Of a DNA stretch of 64,000 nt, positions 32,549 through 41,622 are shown one piece after another. The stretch's first letter is position 1. Each line of letters starts with the position of its first letter. The notes under the pieces were generated by a model. That model did no database searches. It saw only the letters and a program-made list of their open reading frames with translations, and had not been told where the DNA came from. The position numbers and the translations under genes were made by a program. Source of the stretch: Geothrix oryzisoli (GTDB lineage: Bacteria > Acidobacteriota > Holophagae > Holophagales > Holophagaceae); assembly GCF_022808865.1 (NCBI RefSeq), contig NZ_JAKZLB010000004.1, forward strand, positions 248,001-312,000. Direction: 5' to 3'.

Positions 32549-33649
32549 ATGGCCGTCGCCTGTGGCATCGTGGGCTTGCCCAATGTGGGAAAGTCCACCC
32601 TTTTCAACGCCCTCACCCGTGCGGGCGCGGCTTCGGCCAACTATCCGTTCTGCACCATCGAGCCCAACACGGGCGTGGTGGACGTCCCGGATCCCCGGCT
32701 GGCGGCCCTGGCGGCGATCGTGAAGCCCCAGCGCATCCTGCCGGCGGCCCAGGAATTCGTGGACATCGCCGGCCTGGTCCGCGGCGCCAGCAAGGGCGAG
32801 GGCCTGGGCAACGCCTTCCTGGGCCACATCCGGGAGACCGATGCCATCGTGCAGGTGGTCCGCTGCTTCGAGGATGGCAATGTCACCCATGTGGAGGGCG
32901 GCGTGAGCCCCGAGCGGGACCTGGGCATCATCGAGACCGAGCTGGTCATCAAGGACCTGGATGCCGTGGAGAAGGGCCTGGAGCGCCACCGCAAGGTCGC
33001 CAAGACCGGCAACAAGGAGTCCCTGGCCATGGTTGCCGTCCTGGAGCGGGTCTTCGCCGCCCTGGATAACGGCAAGTGGGCCAGCACCGCGGGGCTGTCG
33101 ACCGAGGACAAGGCCCTGATCAAGTCCTACGGCCTGCTCACCCTCAAGCCCACCCTCTTCGTGGGCAACATCGGGGAGGAGGACATCCGGAACCCCGAGG
33201 GCAACGCCCACTACCGGAAACTCCAGGAGCTGGCCGCCGAGCGCCAGGCCCCCTGCATCCCCATCTGCTCCAAGCTGGAGGCCGAGATCCAGGACCTGCC
33301 CGAGGAGGACCGCCCCTTGTTCCTGGAGGAGGCCGGCCTGTCCGAGCCCGGCCTGAACGTCCTCATCCACGCCAGCTACGACCTGCTGGGCCTCCAGACC
33401 TACTTCACCGCCGGGGTGAAGGAGGTCCGCGCCTGGACCATCCACAAGGGCGACACAGCCCCGCAGGCCGCCGGCGTCATCCACACGGACTTCGAGAAGG
33501 GCTTCATCCGGGCCCAGGTCATCGCCTACGAGGACTTCATCCAGTACAAGGGCGAGCAGGGCGCCAAGGATGCCGGCAAGATGCGGACGGAAGGCAAGGA
33601 CTACGTCGTCAAAGACGGGGACCTGATGAACTTCCTGTTCAACGTCTGA
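32549..33649 (+). CDS. ychF: YchF/OLA1-family ATPase
   Basis: 366 aa, full length. G1 GLPNVGKST, switch region, G3 [18 protein letters not shown], and the NKxD-equivalent replaced by N-x-x-E (VGNIGEED), which makes the family prefer ATP. A helical hairpin (about 150-210) and the C-terminal TGS-like domain ([14 protein letters not shown] onward) are present. It binds ribosomes and antioxidant proteins. GGAGG precedes the ATG at 32549. Confidence 0.96.
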   Translation: MAVACGIVGLPNVGKSTLFNALTRAGAASANYPFCTIEPNTGVVDVPDPRLAALAAIVKPQRILPAAQEFVDIAGLVRGASKGEGLGNAFLGHIRETDAIVQVVRCFEDGNVTHVEGGVSPERDLGIIETELVIKDLDAVEKGLERHRKVAKTGNKESLAMVAVLERVFAALDNGKWASTAGLSTEDKALIKSYGLLTLKPTLFVGNIGEEDIRNPEGNAHYRKLQELAAERQAPCIPICSKLEAEIQDLPEEDRPLFLEEAGLSEPGLNVLIHASYDLLGLQTYFTAGVKEVRAWTIHKGDTAPQAAGVIHTDFEKGFIRAQVIAYEDFIQYKGEQGAKDAGKMRTEGKDYVVKDGDLMNFLFNV

Positions 33650-33655
33650 GAGGCG

Positions 33656-34495
33656 CTACCGGGCCTCGATGGGCATGCGCCGCAGGCGCTCCACCCGCAC
33701 CTCCATGGGGGGGTGGGTGGAGAAGAGGCTCATGAGGCCGCCCCCGCTGAGGGGGTTCACGATCATCATGTGGGCCGTGGCGGGCTGGGCGGAGGCCATG
33801 GGCAGCTGCTGGTTGTAGGCCTGGAGCCGCTCCAGGGCCGAGGCCAGCATGTCCGGACGGCCCGTAAGGTGGGCACTGTAGTCGTCGGCCAGGTACTCCC
33901 GGGAGCGGCTCACGGCCATCTGCAGCAGGATGGCCGCCAGGGGCCCGAGGATCATGATGGCGATGCCCGCCAGGGGGTTGGAGCGGCCCTCCTCGTCCCG
34001 GGGGCTGATCCACAGGGCCATGCGGGAGAGGAACATGATGGCCTGGGCCAGCACCGCCGCCAGACTGCCGATCAGGATGTCCCGGTGCTTCACGTGGCCC
34101 AGCTCGTGGCCGAGCACCGCCTCCAGCTCGGGCCGGCTCAGGATGCGCATGATGCCCTCGGTGACGGCCACCACGGCATGCTCGGGATCCCGGCCCGTGG
34201 CGAAGGCGTTGGGCGTGTCCTCCGGGATGATGGCGATGCGCGGCGTGGGCAGGCCGGCCCGCTGGGCCAGGTTCGCCACGATGGCATAGAGTTCCGGGGC
34301 TTCCGCCTGGTCCACCACCCGGGCGCCGTAGCTGGCCAGCACGATCTTGTCCGAAAAAAAGTAGCTGACCCCGTTCATCACGAGGCCGATGGCGAGGGCC
34401 AGCACCATGCCGGACTGCCCCCCGATGTAACCGCCGATCCACACCAGCAGCCCGGTCATGGCCACGATGATGAGAAGGGTTTTCGCCTGGTTCAT
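33656..34495 (-). CDS. htpX: HtpX-type M48 membrane metalloprotease
   Basis: 279 aa. Two N-terminal membrane helices, the zinc motif HELGH in LGHELGHVKHRD, a second hydrophobic pair, and the downstream Glu ligand in SREYLADDY. It degrades damaged membrane proteins at the inner membrane. It is the last gene of a run from 36920 and is convergent with ychF, only six bases apart. Confidence 0.95.
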   Translation of the reverse strand: MNQAKTLLIIVAMTGLLVWIGGYIGGQSGMVLALAIGLVMNGVSYFFSDKIVLASYGARVVDQAEAPELYAIVANLAQRAGLPTPRIAIIPEDTPNAFATGRDPEHAVVAVTEGIMRILSRPELEAVLGHELGHVKHRDILIGSLAAVLAQAIMFLSRMALWISPRDEEGRSNPLAGIAIMILGPLAAILLQMAVSRSREYLADDYSAHLTGRPDMLASALERLQAYNQQLPMASAQPATAHMMIVNPLSGGGLMSLFSTHPPMEVRVERLRRMPIEAR

Positions 34496-34529
34496 GAAGC
34501 TTCCTCCGGGTACCAGGATACGAAGGGGA

Positions 34530-36101
34530 TCAAGCGCCCATGCGCTTGACGACCACCAGGGTCACGTCATCCCTGAAGCGGCCCTCTTCCAGGTGCTGGA
34601 AGGCCTCCACCAGGAGGGCCTCGAACAACTCGTCGGCCCCGGCCCGGGGGCGCCGGCGGATGACCTCAGCCAGGCGGCCGTCGCCCAGTTCCTCGCCTGC
34701 GGCGTTCTCGGCCTCCACGAGACCGTCCGTGAAGATCACCAGGACATCCCCGGGCTCCATGGCGGCGCGGCCCTCGGCGAAGGTGGCGCCGGGCAGCAGG
34801 CCCACCATGGGCCCCGTGGGGGCCAGCCGGGCCACCTCGCCATCGGCCCGCACCACCAGGGGCGGGTTGTGGCCCCCGTTGACGAACCGGAGGTCGCCGG
34901 TGATGGGATTGAGACTCGCGGCGAACAGGGTGGTGTAGCGGTTGCCGTCGCGCACGTCGTTCATGCGGCGGTTCAGGCGCTCGGCCAGCTTGCCCCAGTC
35001 CGGCACCCGCCGCCCCCCCAGAGCCCGGATGAAGGCGGAGAGCTGAGTCATCATCAGCGAGGCGGGCAACCCCTTCCCGGAGATGTCGCCCACGGCGATG
35101 TGGAGCCGCTCGCCCAGTTCCTCGTCACGGGCCAGCCAAAGGTCGTAGAGGTCGCCGCCCACCGCCTGGTAGGGCAGGTTCGCGGCGGCGCACTGCCAGC
35201 CCGCGGGCTCCGGCAGCGTCTTGGGCAGCAGGCGGCGCTGGATGTCCCGGGCCAGATCCAGGTCCTTCTCCATGCGCTCGGCCTGGAGCCGCGCCTCGCG
35301 GAACTCCAGGCTCGACAGCTGGGAGGACGTGAGGTTGAGCAGGGTATGGAGGAACACCTCGTCATCCTCGGACAGCTTCCCCACCGCCGGGTCCGCGGCA
35401 TAGGCGAACCCATGGCTGTGGTTCTGGTCCTGCAGCTCGACGGCGTGGACCAGGCCCTTCGCCTCCACCAGCTCGTGCAGGGCATCGCCCTCCAGGAGCT
35501 CCGGAACCGACCCGAGCCCCTTGGCGTGCAGCACGGCGCCCTGGGCATCCACCACGAGGAGGCGCATGATCCGGAACTCACCCATGAGCGTGTTGGCCAT
35601 GAGCCGGACGAGATCCTGCCGGGTCTCCACCTGGCCCAGGTTGCGGGTGAGCTCGAAGACCGTGTTCAGACGGGAGAGCTGCAGGGCCAGGGCCTGGTTC
35701 TGGGTGCTGCGCACCGCCTCCGCCCGGCGCCAGGCCAGCAGGGGCGCGCTGATGGACAGCAGCAGGGGCACCGCATCGGGAAGCCCATCGGCCCGCAGGA
35801 CCAGGTGGCCGTAGACCTCGTCCCCGTAGGCCCAGGGCAGGACCTGCCAGCCCTCTCCCGGATGGGTGGGGAAGGCCGGCGCCGCTCCCCGCAGGAACAG
35901 CCATTTGCCGCCATCCCACAGGCCGCCCTGCCCGGTCTTTCCGAGGCCCATGACGGTCACGCCCACCAGGTGGATGAGATCCTCCTCGGTGCCCTGGTCC
36001 GGAAAGGTCTCCAGGAAGTCGATGAGCGGAAGCAGTTCCTGGGCGCCTTCCGGGATCTTCAGCGCCAGCTGGCGGAGACGGTCGAAGGGATTGGTCGGCA
36101 T
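34530..36101 (-). CDS. PP2C-type serine phosphatase with GAF-like sensor (RsbU/SpoIIE-like)
   Basis: 523 aa. The N-terminal half holds one or two sensory regions (about 20-140 and a GAF-like 165-290), then a helical linker (LDLARDIQRRLLP) and the PP2C domain (about 310-523). Metal-binding Asp are present in VGGDLYDLW, GDISGKGLPASL, TDGLVEAEN and FRDDVTL. It should dephosphorylate the STAS antagonist encoded two genes upstream. Confidence 0.93.
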   Translation of the reverse strand: MPTNPFDRLRQLALKIPEGAQELLPLIDFLETFPDQGTEEDLIHLVGVTVMGLGKTGQGGLWDGGKWLFLRGAAPAFPTHPGEGWQVLPWAYGDEVYGHLVLRADGLPDAVPLLLSISAPLLAWRRAEAVRSTQNQALALQLSRLNTVFELTRNLGQVETRQDLVRLMANTLMGEFRIMRLLVVDAQGAVLHAKGLGSVPELLEGDALHELVEAKGLVHAVELQDQNHSHGFAYAADPAVGKLSEDDEVFLHTLLNLTSSQLSSLEFREARLQAERMEKDLDLARDIQRRLLPKTLPEPAGWQCAAANLPYQAVGGDLYDLWLARDEELGERLHIAVGDISGKGLPASLMMTQLSAFIRALGGRRVPDWGKLAERLNRRMNDVRDGNRYTTLFAASLNPITGDLRFVNGGHNPPLVVRADGEVARLAPTGPMVGLLPGATFAEGRAAMEPGDVLVIFTDGLVEAENAAGEELGDGRLAEVIRRRPRAGADELFEALLVEAFQHLEEGRFRDDVTLVVVKRMGA

Positions 36102-36120
36102 GGTGGGCGGACCTGAAGCT

Positions 36121-36564
36121 TCAATCCAGCTTCTTGATCAGGCAGCACTCGTTCCGGCCGGAGGCCTCGTCCGCCTTGAACCGCACCTCGTCCATGAACC
36201 GGCTCATGAGCAGCAGGCCCAGACCGCCCTTCCGGGGATGCTTGATGTATTCCTTCGGATCGGGCAGCACGATCTGGTCGCCGCGAAGCCCCTGGCCCGA
36301 GTGGAGGATGTGGATCTCCAGGGCCTCCTCCGTGAAGCGCAGCTCCAGTTCGACACTGTGCTCGCCTTCGCCGTGGTAGGCATGGAGGATCACGTTGGTC
36401 ACCGCCTCGTCCACGGCGATGCTCACCTTGGCGGCCGTGGCGTCATCGAGCCCGGCCACCAGGGAGGCCCGCTTGGCCAGACCCGTCACCAGGTTCAGAT
36501 AGCGGGTCTGGCTCGGAATCACGAGCCGGAACTGCGCTGGTTCCATGCTGACCGCCACGCTCAC
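36121..36564 (-). CDS. Anti-sigma-factor-type serine kinase (RsbW-like)
   Basis: 147 aa GHKL ATPase domain. N-box DEAVTNVILHAYHG, then the G-box GGLGLLLMSRFMDEV. It should phosphorylate the STAS partner and sequester a target (sigma factor or other). The GTG start at 36564 overlaps the STAS stop as GTGA. No sigma factor gene lies in the window, so the target is unknown. Confidence 0.93.
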   Translation of the reverse strand: MSVAVSMEPAQFRLVIPSQTRYLNLVTGLAKRASLVAGLDDATAAKVSIAVDEAVTNVILHAYHGEGEHSVELELRFTEEALEIHILHSGQGLRGDQIVLPDPKEYIKHPRKGGLGLLLMSRFMDEVRFKADEASGRNECCLIKKLD

Positions 36565-36920
36565 CCCTTCCGCTCCGGCGTGACCGCGGCCAGAGCCTGG
36601 TCCTCATCGCCGAAGACCCGGTAGAGCTGGGTGAAGCCCAACGTGTCGAAGATCGCGAAGACATTCGGCTGGAGGTCGGACAGCAGGATGTCGCCCTGGT
36701 GCTCGCGGACGGTCTCGATGAGGCCCATGATGGCCCCCAGCCCGGCCGAGCTGATGTAGTTCAGGTTCTTGCAATTGAGGAGGATGGTGTAGCGCCCGTC
36801 CCGGACCAGCCCCTCCAGGGCCTCCTCGAACTCGCGCACGGTATGGGCGTTGATGAAACCGGCCGGGAGGAGCACCGCCACGTCGCCAGCCTGCCTCACC
36901 GCAATGGAAAGATCCGCCAT
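36561..36920 (-). CDS. STAS-domain anti-anti-sigma factor (RsbV-like)
   Basis: 119 aa, one STAS domain. The phosphorylation loop NYISSAGLGAI has the conserved Ser. Unphosphorylated, it would bind the RsbW-like kinase and free its target. First gene of the partner-switch operon (STAS, kinase, phosphatase, then htpX). Confidence 0.93.
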   Translation of the reverse strand: MADLSIAVRQAGDVAVLLPAGFINAHTVREFEEALEGLVRDGRYTILLNCKNLNYISSAGLGAIMGLIETVREHQGDILLSDLQPNVFAIFDTLGFTQLYRVFGDEDQALAAVTPERKG

Positions 36921-37029
36921 CCGCCATCTCCAAGGAACCTGGGCCATCCTATCGGTTCCACCGGGCAATTGCCAGTGAGCGGCCCGAACTGGGATACCCT
37001 GGATCCGAACCTTTCGACCGAGCCCCCCC

Positions 37030-38085
37030 ATGAGCGCCACACGCCCTGAGGACCAGCCCACCCATGAAGCCCTCCGTGGGCCCCTGGAAGCCTGGCTGAA
37101 CCAGAAGAACCAGAGCCTGCTTGAGGAGGTGATCGCCACCTGGCAGCTGGCCATGGAGCGATTCCATCCCGACGAGGCGCTGCTGGACCGGCTCCGCCAG
37201 GCCCTGCCCGGCCCGGCGGCGGCCTCCACGGACCACGGCGATGCCATGGCGGCCTTCGCGGGAGCCCTGGACCTCGTGGAGGGCGCGCCCTCCCAGGGCG
37301 ATCTCCTCAAGCGCCTGCTGGACGGCCTGGAGCCTCTCGTCGAGCGGAGTGCCCTGTTCATCCTCAAGCAGGGACTGGCCTCCCTGTATGCCCAGCGCGG
37401 CTTCGAGGCGAGCGCCCCCCTGAAACCCGGGGCCGTGGTGCCGCCGCCCGACCTGGAGGCCGTGATCCAGGGCCTGGGCCGGTCGCTGCGCAAGAAGGGG
37501 GCCGGCTACTCGGCCCTGCTCGCGGTCCTCAGCCCCTACGAAGCCACCGACCTGGTCATCCTGCCCATCCGCCACAAGCGGAAGGCCGTGGCCCTGCTGC
37601 TGGTGGACAGCGGCCTGCGCCAGAAGCTGGATCACCCGGAGTTGGTGCGGGCCCTCGTGCTGGCGGCCTCCGCCTCCCTGGGCAGCCTGGCGGCAGGGAA
37701 GGACGAACCCCCCCAGGCCATGCCCCATCCCCTGCTCCAGGCGAGCGCCAGCCACCAGTCCAGCGCCCCCACGCAGATGGTGCCCGACACCATCGAAGCG
37801 CCGCCGCCGGCGGACCTGGACCCCAAGACCCGTGCCGCCGCCGAGCGGCTGGCCCGCGTCCTGGTGGGCGACGTGGAGCTGTACTTCCCGGGGAAGGTCG
37901 CCCAGGCCCACAGCCAGGGCAACCTCTATGGTCTGCTCCGGGATGAGCTCGAACGGAGCCGGGCCACCTTCGTGGAGCGCTTCGGGGAAGATGTCGAGGT
38001 CCAGCACCGGATTTTCACCAGCACCGTCGTTCATCAATTGTGTGATGGCGATGCCTCCAAGCTGGGTGGGGCCCCCTGGGCCTGA
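37030..38085 (+). CDS. Cytoplasmic protein of unknown function with GAF-like region
   Basis: 351 aa, no signal or membrane segment. Residues about 75-225 resemble a degenerate GAF domain (ALFILKQGLASLYAQRGF, ILPIRHKRKAVALLLVD). A Pro/Ser linker follows (240-260) and a helical C-terminal module (RAAAERLARVLVGDVELYF, LYGLLRDELERSRATFVERFG). I recall similar C-terminal modules in other acidobacterial signalling proteins, but have no name for it. It is divergent from the RsbV operon, which suggests a signalling role. Confidence 0.65.
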   Translation: MSATRPEDQPTHEALRGPLEAWLNQKNQSLLEEVIATWQLAMERFHPDEALLDRLRQALPGPAAASTDHGDAMAAFAGALDLVEGAPSQGDLLKRLLDGLEPLVERSALFILKQGLASLYAQRGFEASAPLKPGAVVPPPDLEAVIQGLGRSLRKKGAGYSALLAVLSPYEATDLVILPIRHKRKAVALLLVDSGLRQKLDHPELVRALVLAASASLGSLAAGKDEPPQAMPHPLLQASASHQSSAPTQMVPDTIEAPPPADLDPKTRAAAERLARVLVGDVELYFPGKVAQAHSQGNLYGLLRDELERSRATFVERFGEDVEVQHRIFTSTVVHQLCDGDASKLGGAPWA

Positions 38086-38166
38086 GGTCCTCCATCAGAA
38101 GGGGTGACAATCAGGGTCGACTCTGGTAGAACCTTGTTCCTTTGGGTATGGGCGAGGAACAAGTCA

Positions 38167-38460
38167 ATGGCGGATCTCGGCAAGAAGTTTTCCTGTTTCC
38201 AGTGCGCGACGAAGTTCTATGACTTCGGCAAGCCAGAGGCGGTGTGTCCAAAATGCGGCGCGAACCAGAAGGCGGCCCCCGCCAAACCCCGCGCCGTGAA
38301 GAAGGAGAAGAGCGTCCATGTCATCGAGGACGACTTCACCGCCGAGCCTGAGGCCGAGAACCTCGAAGAGGCCTTCAGCGAAAGCGGCGTGCCCATCGAA
38401 CGGGGCCGCGGCGAGGGCTTCGATCCCGGCGACCTGCGCATGGACGACTACGACGAGTAG
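38167..38460 (+). CDS. FYDLN-acid (TIGR02300) zinc-ribbon protein
   Basis: 97 aa. The N-terminus has CFQCATKFYDFGKPEAVCPKCG, two C-x-x-C pairs for one zinc, with FYDF replacing FYDLN. The C-terminal half is acidic and disordered (FTAEPEAENLEEAF, ending DDYDE). This family is known mostly from Alphaproteobacteria; the role is unknown. A start upstream at 38104 would add 21 residues with no homology. Confidence 0.85.
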   Translation: MADLGKKFSCFQCATKFYDFGKPEAVCPKCGANQKAAPAKPRAVKKEKSVHVIEDDFTAEPEAENLEEAFSESGVPIERGRGEGFDPGDLRMDDYDE

Positions 38461-38516
38461 CGAATGAGCTGCGCTCACTCACTCTGAGGAAAGCGGCCTT
38501 CCGGGAGGGGCCGGGG

Positions 38517-39452
38517 ATGAACGATCCGTCGAGCCACCCTCTCGTTGATCGCCACACCCACCTCGAGGGCTCCCTCGATCCAGCCTGGGTCCGGAACGAG
38601 GCGACGCGCCGCGGCCTGACGCTGCCCGGGCCCCTTGAAGCCCTGTGGTCCGGCGCCCCCGTGCCCTTCGAGGGCTTCATCGAGGCCTTCCTCTTCGGCG
38701 CCGCCCTGCTGGACAGCCGCGAGGCCGTGCGGGCGGCCGTCCGGGCCGTGGCGCAGCGCACGCGGGCCTGCGGCGGCGCAGGCTTCGACCTCTGGGCTTC
38801 CCCGCACTTCCTGGTAGTACATCGCGGGCAGATCACCCTCGACGCCTTCTGGCGGGGGCTGGAGGAGGGCCTGGCTGAGGCACGGGTCAAGGGGCTCCGG
38901 GGCTGCGTGGTGGTGGACGCCGTGAACCACTTCGGCCCGAAGCATGGCCACGCGGTGCTGGATCTCGTGCTGCCGGACCTGCCCCCCTTCGTGAAAGGCT
39001 TCTCCACCGGCGGACTAGAAGGCCGTCCCTTCCGGGACTGGGCCCCCGTCTTCGACCGCGCCCGGGCCGCGGACCTGCGCATCGCCGCTCACGCCGGCGA
39101 AAACGGCCCCGGGTCGAATGTCCGGGAGGCCGTCCTCGACGGCGGGGTCGCCCGCATCGTCCACGGCATCCGGGCCGATGACGCCACCCTGGCCCTGCTG
39201 GCCGAGCGCCGCATCCCCGTGGACATATGCCCCAGCTCCAACCGAGCCCTGGCGGCCGATGTGACGCCCCACTCCCTGCCCCGCATGCTCCGCGCCGGGG
39301 TGCGCTGCGCCCTCGGCACGGACGACCCCGGCGTCATCCCCTGCGACCTGGCCACCGAAACCGCCGCGGCCCGCTCCCTGGGCCTCGATGACACCGCCCT
39401 GGCCGCCCTGCGCCGGCACGGAGCCGAAGATGCCTGGTGTCTCCTGCCCTGA
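38517..39452 (+). CDS. Adenosine-deaminase-family amidohydrolase
   Basis: 311 aa TIM barrel. Zinc ligands and catalytic residues are in place: HTHLEGS near the N-terminus, HAGE in the middle, VHGIR, and GTDDPG near the C-terminus. The family hydrolyses adenosine, adenine or aminodeoxyfutalosine; the substrate cannot be told here. Confidence 0.88.
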   Translation: MNDPSSHPLVDRHTHLEGSLDPAWVRNEATRRGLTLPGPLEALWSGAPVPFEGFIEAFLFGAALLDSREAVRAAVRAVAQRTRACGGAGFDLWASPHFLVVHRGQITLDAFWRGLEEGLAEARVKGLRGCVVVDAVNHFGPKHGHAVLDLVLPDLPPFVKGFSTGGLEGRPFRDWAPVFDRARAADLRIAAHAGENGPGSNVREAVLDGGVARIVHGIRADDATLALLAERRIPVDICPSSNRALAADVTPHSLPRMLRAGVRCALGTDDPGVIPCDLATETAAARSLGLDDTALAALRRHGAEDAWCLLP

Positions 39453-39460
39453 GCGAAGCC

Positions 39461-39514
39461 AGGGGTCTAAGCGGCCGGGCGATCCAGGTAGACTAGGGGA
39501 TTCGGTGCGGGCCC
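39461..39514 (+). repeat. Direct repeat, copy 1 (tRNA promoter segment)
   Basis: 54 bases, differing from copy 2 at about three places. It contains a TAGACT -10 (39489-39494) with TCTAAG 17 bases upstream, but no tRNA follows it. Confidence 0.85.
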
Positions 39515-39546
39515 GGCTCCGGCCTCCGCGAGCGAGGCGAGCGGGA

Positions 39547-39568
39547 GGACGCGCCAGAAGGCGCGTCC
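39547..39568. other. Stable hairpin between the direct repeats
   Basis: Perfect 9-bp stem GGACGCGCC/GGCGCGTCC with loop AGAA. A second inverted repeat (GCTGGATAG at 39586-39594 and CTATCCAGC at 39615-39623) follows. Together they look like a short processed or terminator-like segment between the two promoter copies. Confidence 0.6.
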
Positions 39569-39629
39569 GATAGGCCATGGGCGATGCTGGATAGGGCCTT
39601 CAGCATCCGGCGCTCTATCCAGCCAACCC

Positions 39630-39683
39630 AGGGGTCGAAGCGGCCGGACGATCCAGGTAGACTAGGGGATTCGGTGCGCGCCC
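39630..39683 (+). repeat. Direct repeat, copy 2, promoter of tRNA-Arg
   Basis: Copy of 39461-39514. TCGAAG (39635-39640), 17-base spacer, TAGACT (39658-39663); a G-rich discriminator (AGGGGATTCG) and the tRNA-Arg 5' end follow 14 bases on, so this is probably the working promoter of the tRNA operon. Confidence 0.85.
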
Positions 39684-39754
39684 ATAGCTCAGCTGGATAG
39701 AGCATCAGGCTTCGAACCTGAGGGTCGGGCGTTCGAGTCGCTCTGGGCGCACCA
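39678..39754 (+). tRNA. tRNA-Arg(TCG)
   Basis: 77-nt cloverleaf with encoded CCA: acceptor GCGCCCA/TGGGCGC, anticodon loop CTTCGAA giving TCG, anticodon stem TCAGG/CCTGA, T arm GGGCG/CGCTC with TTCGAGT. Confidence 0.95.
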
Positions 39755-39778
39755 CCGGACTGACAACTTGGCATCCCT

Positions 39779-39863
39779 GCGAGCGTGGCGGAACTGGTAG
39801 ACGCACTGGATTTAGGTTCCAGCGGTTCACACCATGTCGGTTCGAGTCCGACCGTTCGCACCA
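39779..39863 (+). tRNA. tRNA-Leu(TAG)
   Basis: 85-nt class II tRNA with encoded CCA: acceptor GCGAGCG/CGTTCGC (one G-T), anticodon loop TTTAGGT giving TAG, long variable arm, T arm CGGTT-CGAGT-type. Probably co-transcribed with tRNA-Arg (24 bases apart) and trigger factor. Confidence 0.93.
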
Positions 39864-39896
39864 CTTCGCACGTCCCTCGCATCACACGGAGCATCC

Positions 39897-41546
39897 ATGT
39901 CCGCCACCCTGCACCACCAGTCCCCCACCCGCAAGGCCGTCGAAGTGACGGTGCCCGCCGCCGAGGTGAGCGCCACCTTCAACGAGGTGGTGGCGAAGAT
40001 CGCGCCGAAGGTCCGCATCCCCGGCTTCCGCCCCGGCAAGGCCCCCCGGCCCGTCCTGATGCAGCGCTACGCCCGCGAGATCCAGTCGGATGTGGCCCAG
40101 CAGCTCGTGGAGAAGCACTTCTGGAAGGCCGCGCAGGAGGCGGGCGCCCTGCCTATCTCCCACCCCTCCCTGGAGAAGCTGGACCTGAAGGAAGGCGCCG
40201 ATGCCGTCTTCCGCGCCCAGTTCGACGTGGCGCCCGAGGTGGCGCTGCCGGACTACAAGACCATGGTCCTCACCAAGAAGAAGCGGGCCATCGACGAGGC
40301 CACCGTGGCCGAGCACCTGGAGGGCCTCCGCCAGCGGGCCACCAAGCTCCTGCCCGTCGAGGACGGCGTGGTGGCGCAGGGTCTCATCGCCACGTGCGAC
40401 ATCCGTGTGAAGCCCCAGGGCCTCAAGGCCCAGTCCTACCAGGACCAGGTCCTGGAGATCGACGGGACCCGCCCCTTCGACGCCCAGCTCCTCGGCATGA
40501 AGGCCGACGAGAAGAAGGCCTTCAACCTCACCCATCCCGACGATGACGCCAACAAGGTCCTCGCCGGCAAGACGCTGGCCTACGAGGTGCAGATCAAGGA
40601 CATCCGCCGGAAGGAAGTGCCGGCCCTGAGCGACGAGTTCGCCAAGGACATGGGCGCCTTCGAGAACCTGGAGGCCCTCAAGGCCGCCGTGAAGAAGGAC
40701 CTGGAGGAGGCCGCCGAGCGCGACGCCGTGGCCCGTCTCCACGCCACCATGCTCGACACCCTGCTGGATGCCGTGCCCTTCGAGGTGCCCCGCTCCATGG
40801 TGGCCCTGCAGCTCGACGACTACTGCCAGGAGTTCGCCCAGCACGTGGCCCGCCAGGGCATGGATCCCAAGAAGGTGAACTGGCAGGGCTACCGCCAGTA
40901 CCGCCTGAACGATGCTGAGAGGGCCGTGCGCAGCGGCTACCTGCTCCAGGCCATCGGCAACACCGAGTCCATCGAAGTGCCCGAGGCCGACATCGACGCC
41001 GAGATCCGGACCTTCATGGCCGAAAACCAGGTGCAGCAGCCCTTCGAGGCCTTCAAGGCCGAGCTGGAGCGCCGCGGCAACGCCACTGAGATCAAGGGCC
41101 GCCTCCGCACCGACCGCATCTTCACCCACCTGCTCAGCACCGCCAAGGTCACCGAGGAGCTGCTGGACAAGGCCGCCTTCGAGGCCCTGGTCGAACTGGA
41201 GCGCAAGCGCGAGGCTGGCCTCCCCGTCAACCGCTTCGACGCGGGCGGCCTGGAGGGCGGCGAACTGGAAGGCCAGGAAGGTGGCGAACCCGCTGCCGTG
41301 GCCCCCGCCGGCCATGTCCACGGCCCCGACTGTGACCACGATCACGACCACGACGCCGAGGCCGCCCCGGCCAAGAAGCCCGCCGCCAAGAAGGCCGCGA
41401 AGGCCGAACCGGAAGCCGAGGAGAAGCCCAAGAAGGCCGCCAAGAAGGACGAGCCCGCTGCGGAGAAGCCCAAAAAGGCCGCCGCCAAGAAGGATGAGCC
41501 CGCCGAAGAGAAGCCCAAGGCCAAGAAGCCTGCTGCCAAGAAGTAG
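39897..41546 (+). CDS. tig: Trigger factor with long His- and Lys/Ala-rich C-terminal extension
   Basis: 549 aa; E. coli Tig has 432. The ribosome-binding N-domain (containing [12 protein letters not shown]), the FKBP-type PPIase domain (about 155-240) and the helical chaperone C-domain are present. From about residue 450 there is an added tail: a Gly/Glu-rich piece, a His/Asp metal-binding-like cluster [14 protein letters not shown] (about 475-488) and repeats of K/A/E/P ([17 protein letters not shown] type) to the end, similar to histone-H1-like tails. It is in frame and not a frameshift artefact. GGAG precedes ATG 39897. It lies between tRNA-Leu and clpP, the usual tig-clpP order (clpX absent here). 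Confidence 0.95.
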   Translation: MSATLHHQSPTRKAVEVTVPAAEVSATFNEVVAKIAPKVRIPGFRPGKAPRPVLMQRYAREIQSDVAQQLVEKHFWKAAQEAGALPISHPSLEKLDLKEGADAVFRAQFDVAPEVALPDYKTMVLTKKKRAIDEATVAEHLEGLRQRATKLLPVEDGVVAQGLIATCDIRVKPQGLKAQSYQDQVLEIDGTRPFDAQLLGMKADEKKAFNLTHPDDDANKVLAGKTLAYEVQIKDIRRKEVPALSDEFAKDMGAFENLEALKAAVKKDLEEAAERDAVARLHATMLDTLLDAVPFEVPRSMVALQLDDYCQEFAQHVARQGMDPKKVNWQGYRQYRLNDAERAVRSGYLLQAIGNTESIEVPEADIDAEIRTFMAENQVQQPFEAFKAELERRGNATEIKGRLRTDRIFTHLLSTAKVTEELLDKAAFEALVELERKREAGLPVNRFDAGGLEGGELEGQEGGEPAAVAPAGHVHGPDCDHDHDHDAEAAPAKKPAAKKAAKAEPEAEEKPKKAAKKDEPAAEKPKKAAAKKDEPAEEKPKAKKPAAKK

Positions 41547-41568
41547 TGGTCTGCCTGCGCCGCTGATG

Positions 41569-41592
41569 AGAAGGCGCCGCAAGGCGCCTTCT
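41569..41592 (+). terminator. Hairpin between tig and clpP
   Basis: Perfect 10-bp stem AGAAGGCGCC/GGCGCCTTCT with loop GCAA, then TGCTATCC. Probably a partial terminator or attenuator. Confidence 0.65.
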
Positions 41593-41622
41593 TGCTATCC
41601 TGATGAGCCAGCCGGAGGGCCC

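Noticed and set aside
41322-41546. C-terminal tail of trigger factor as a frameshift or separate gene
   Set aside because: Frame and codon use continue without break to one stop, followed by a terminator-like hairpin.
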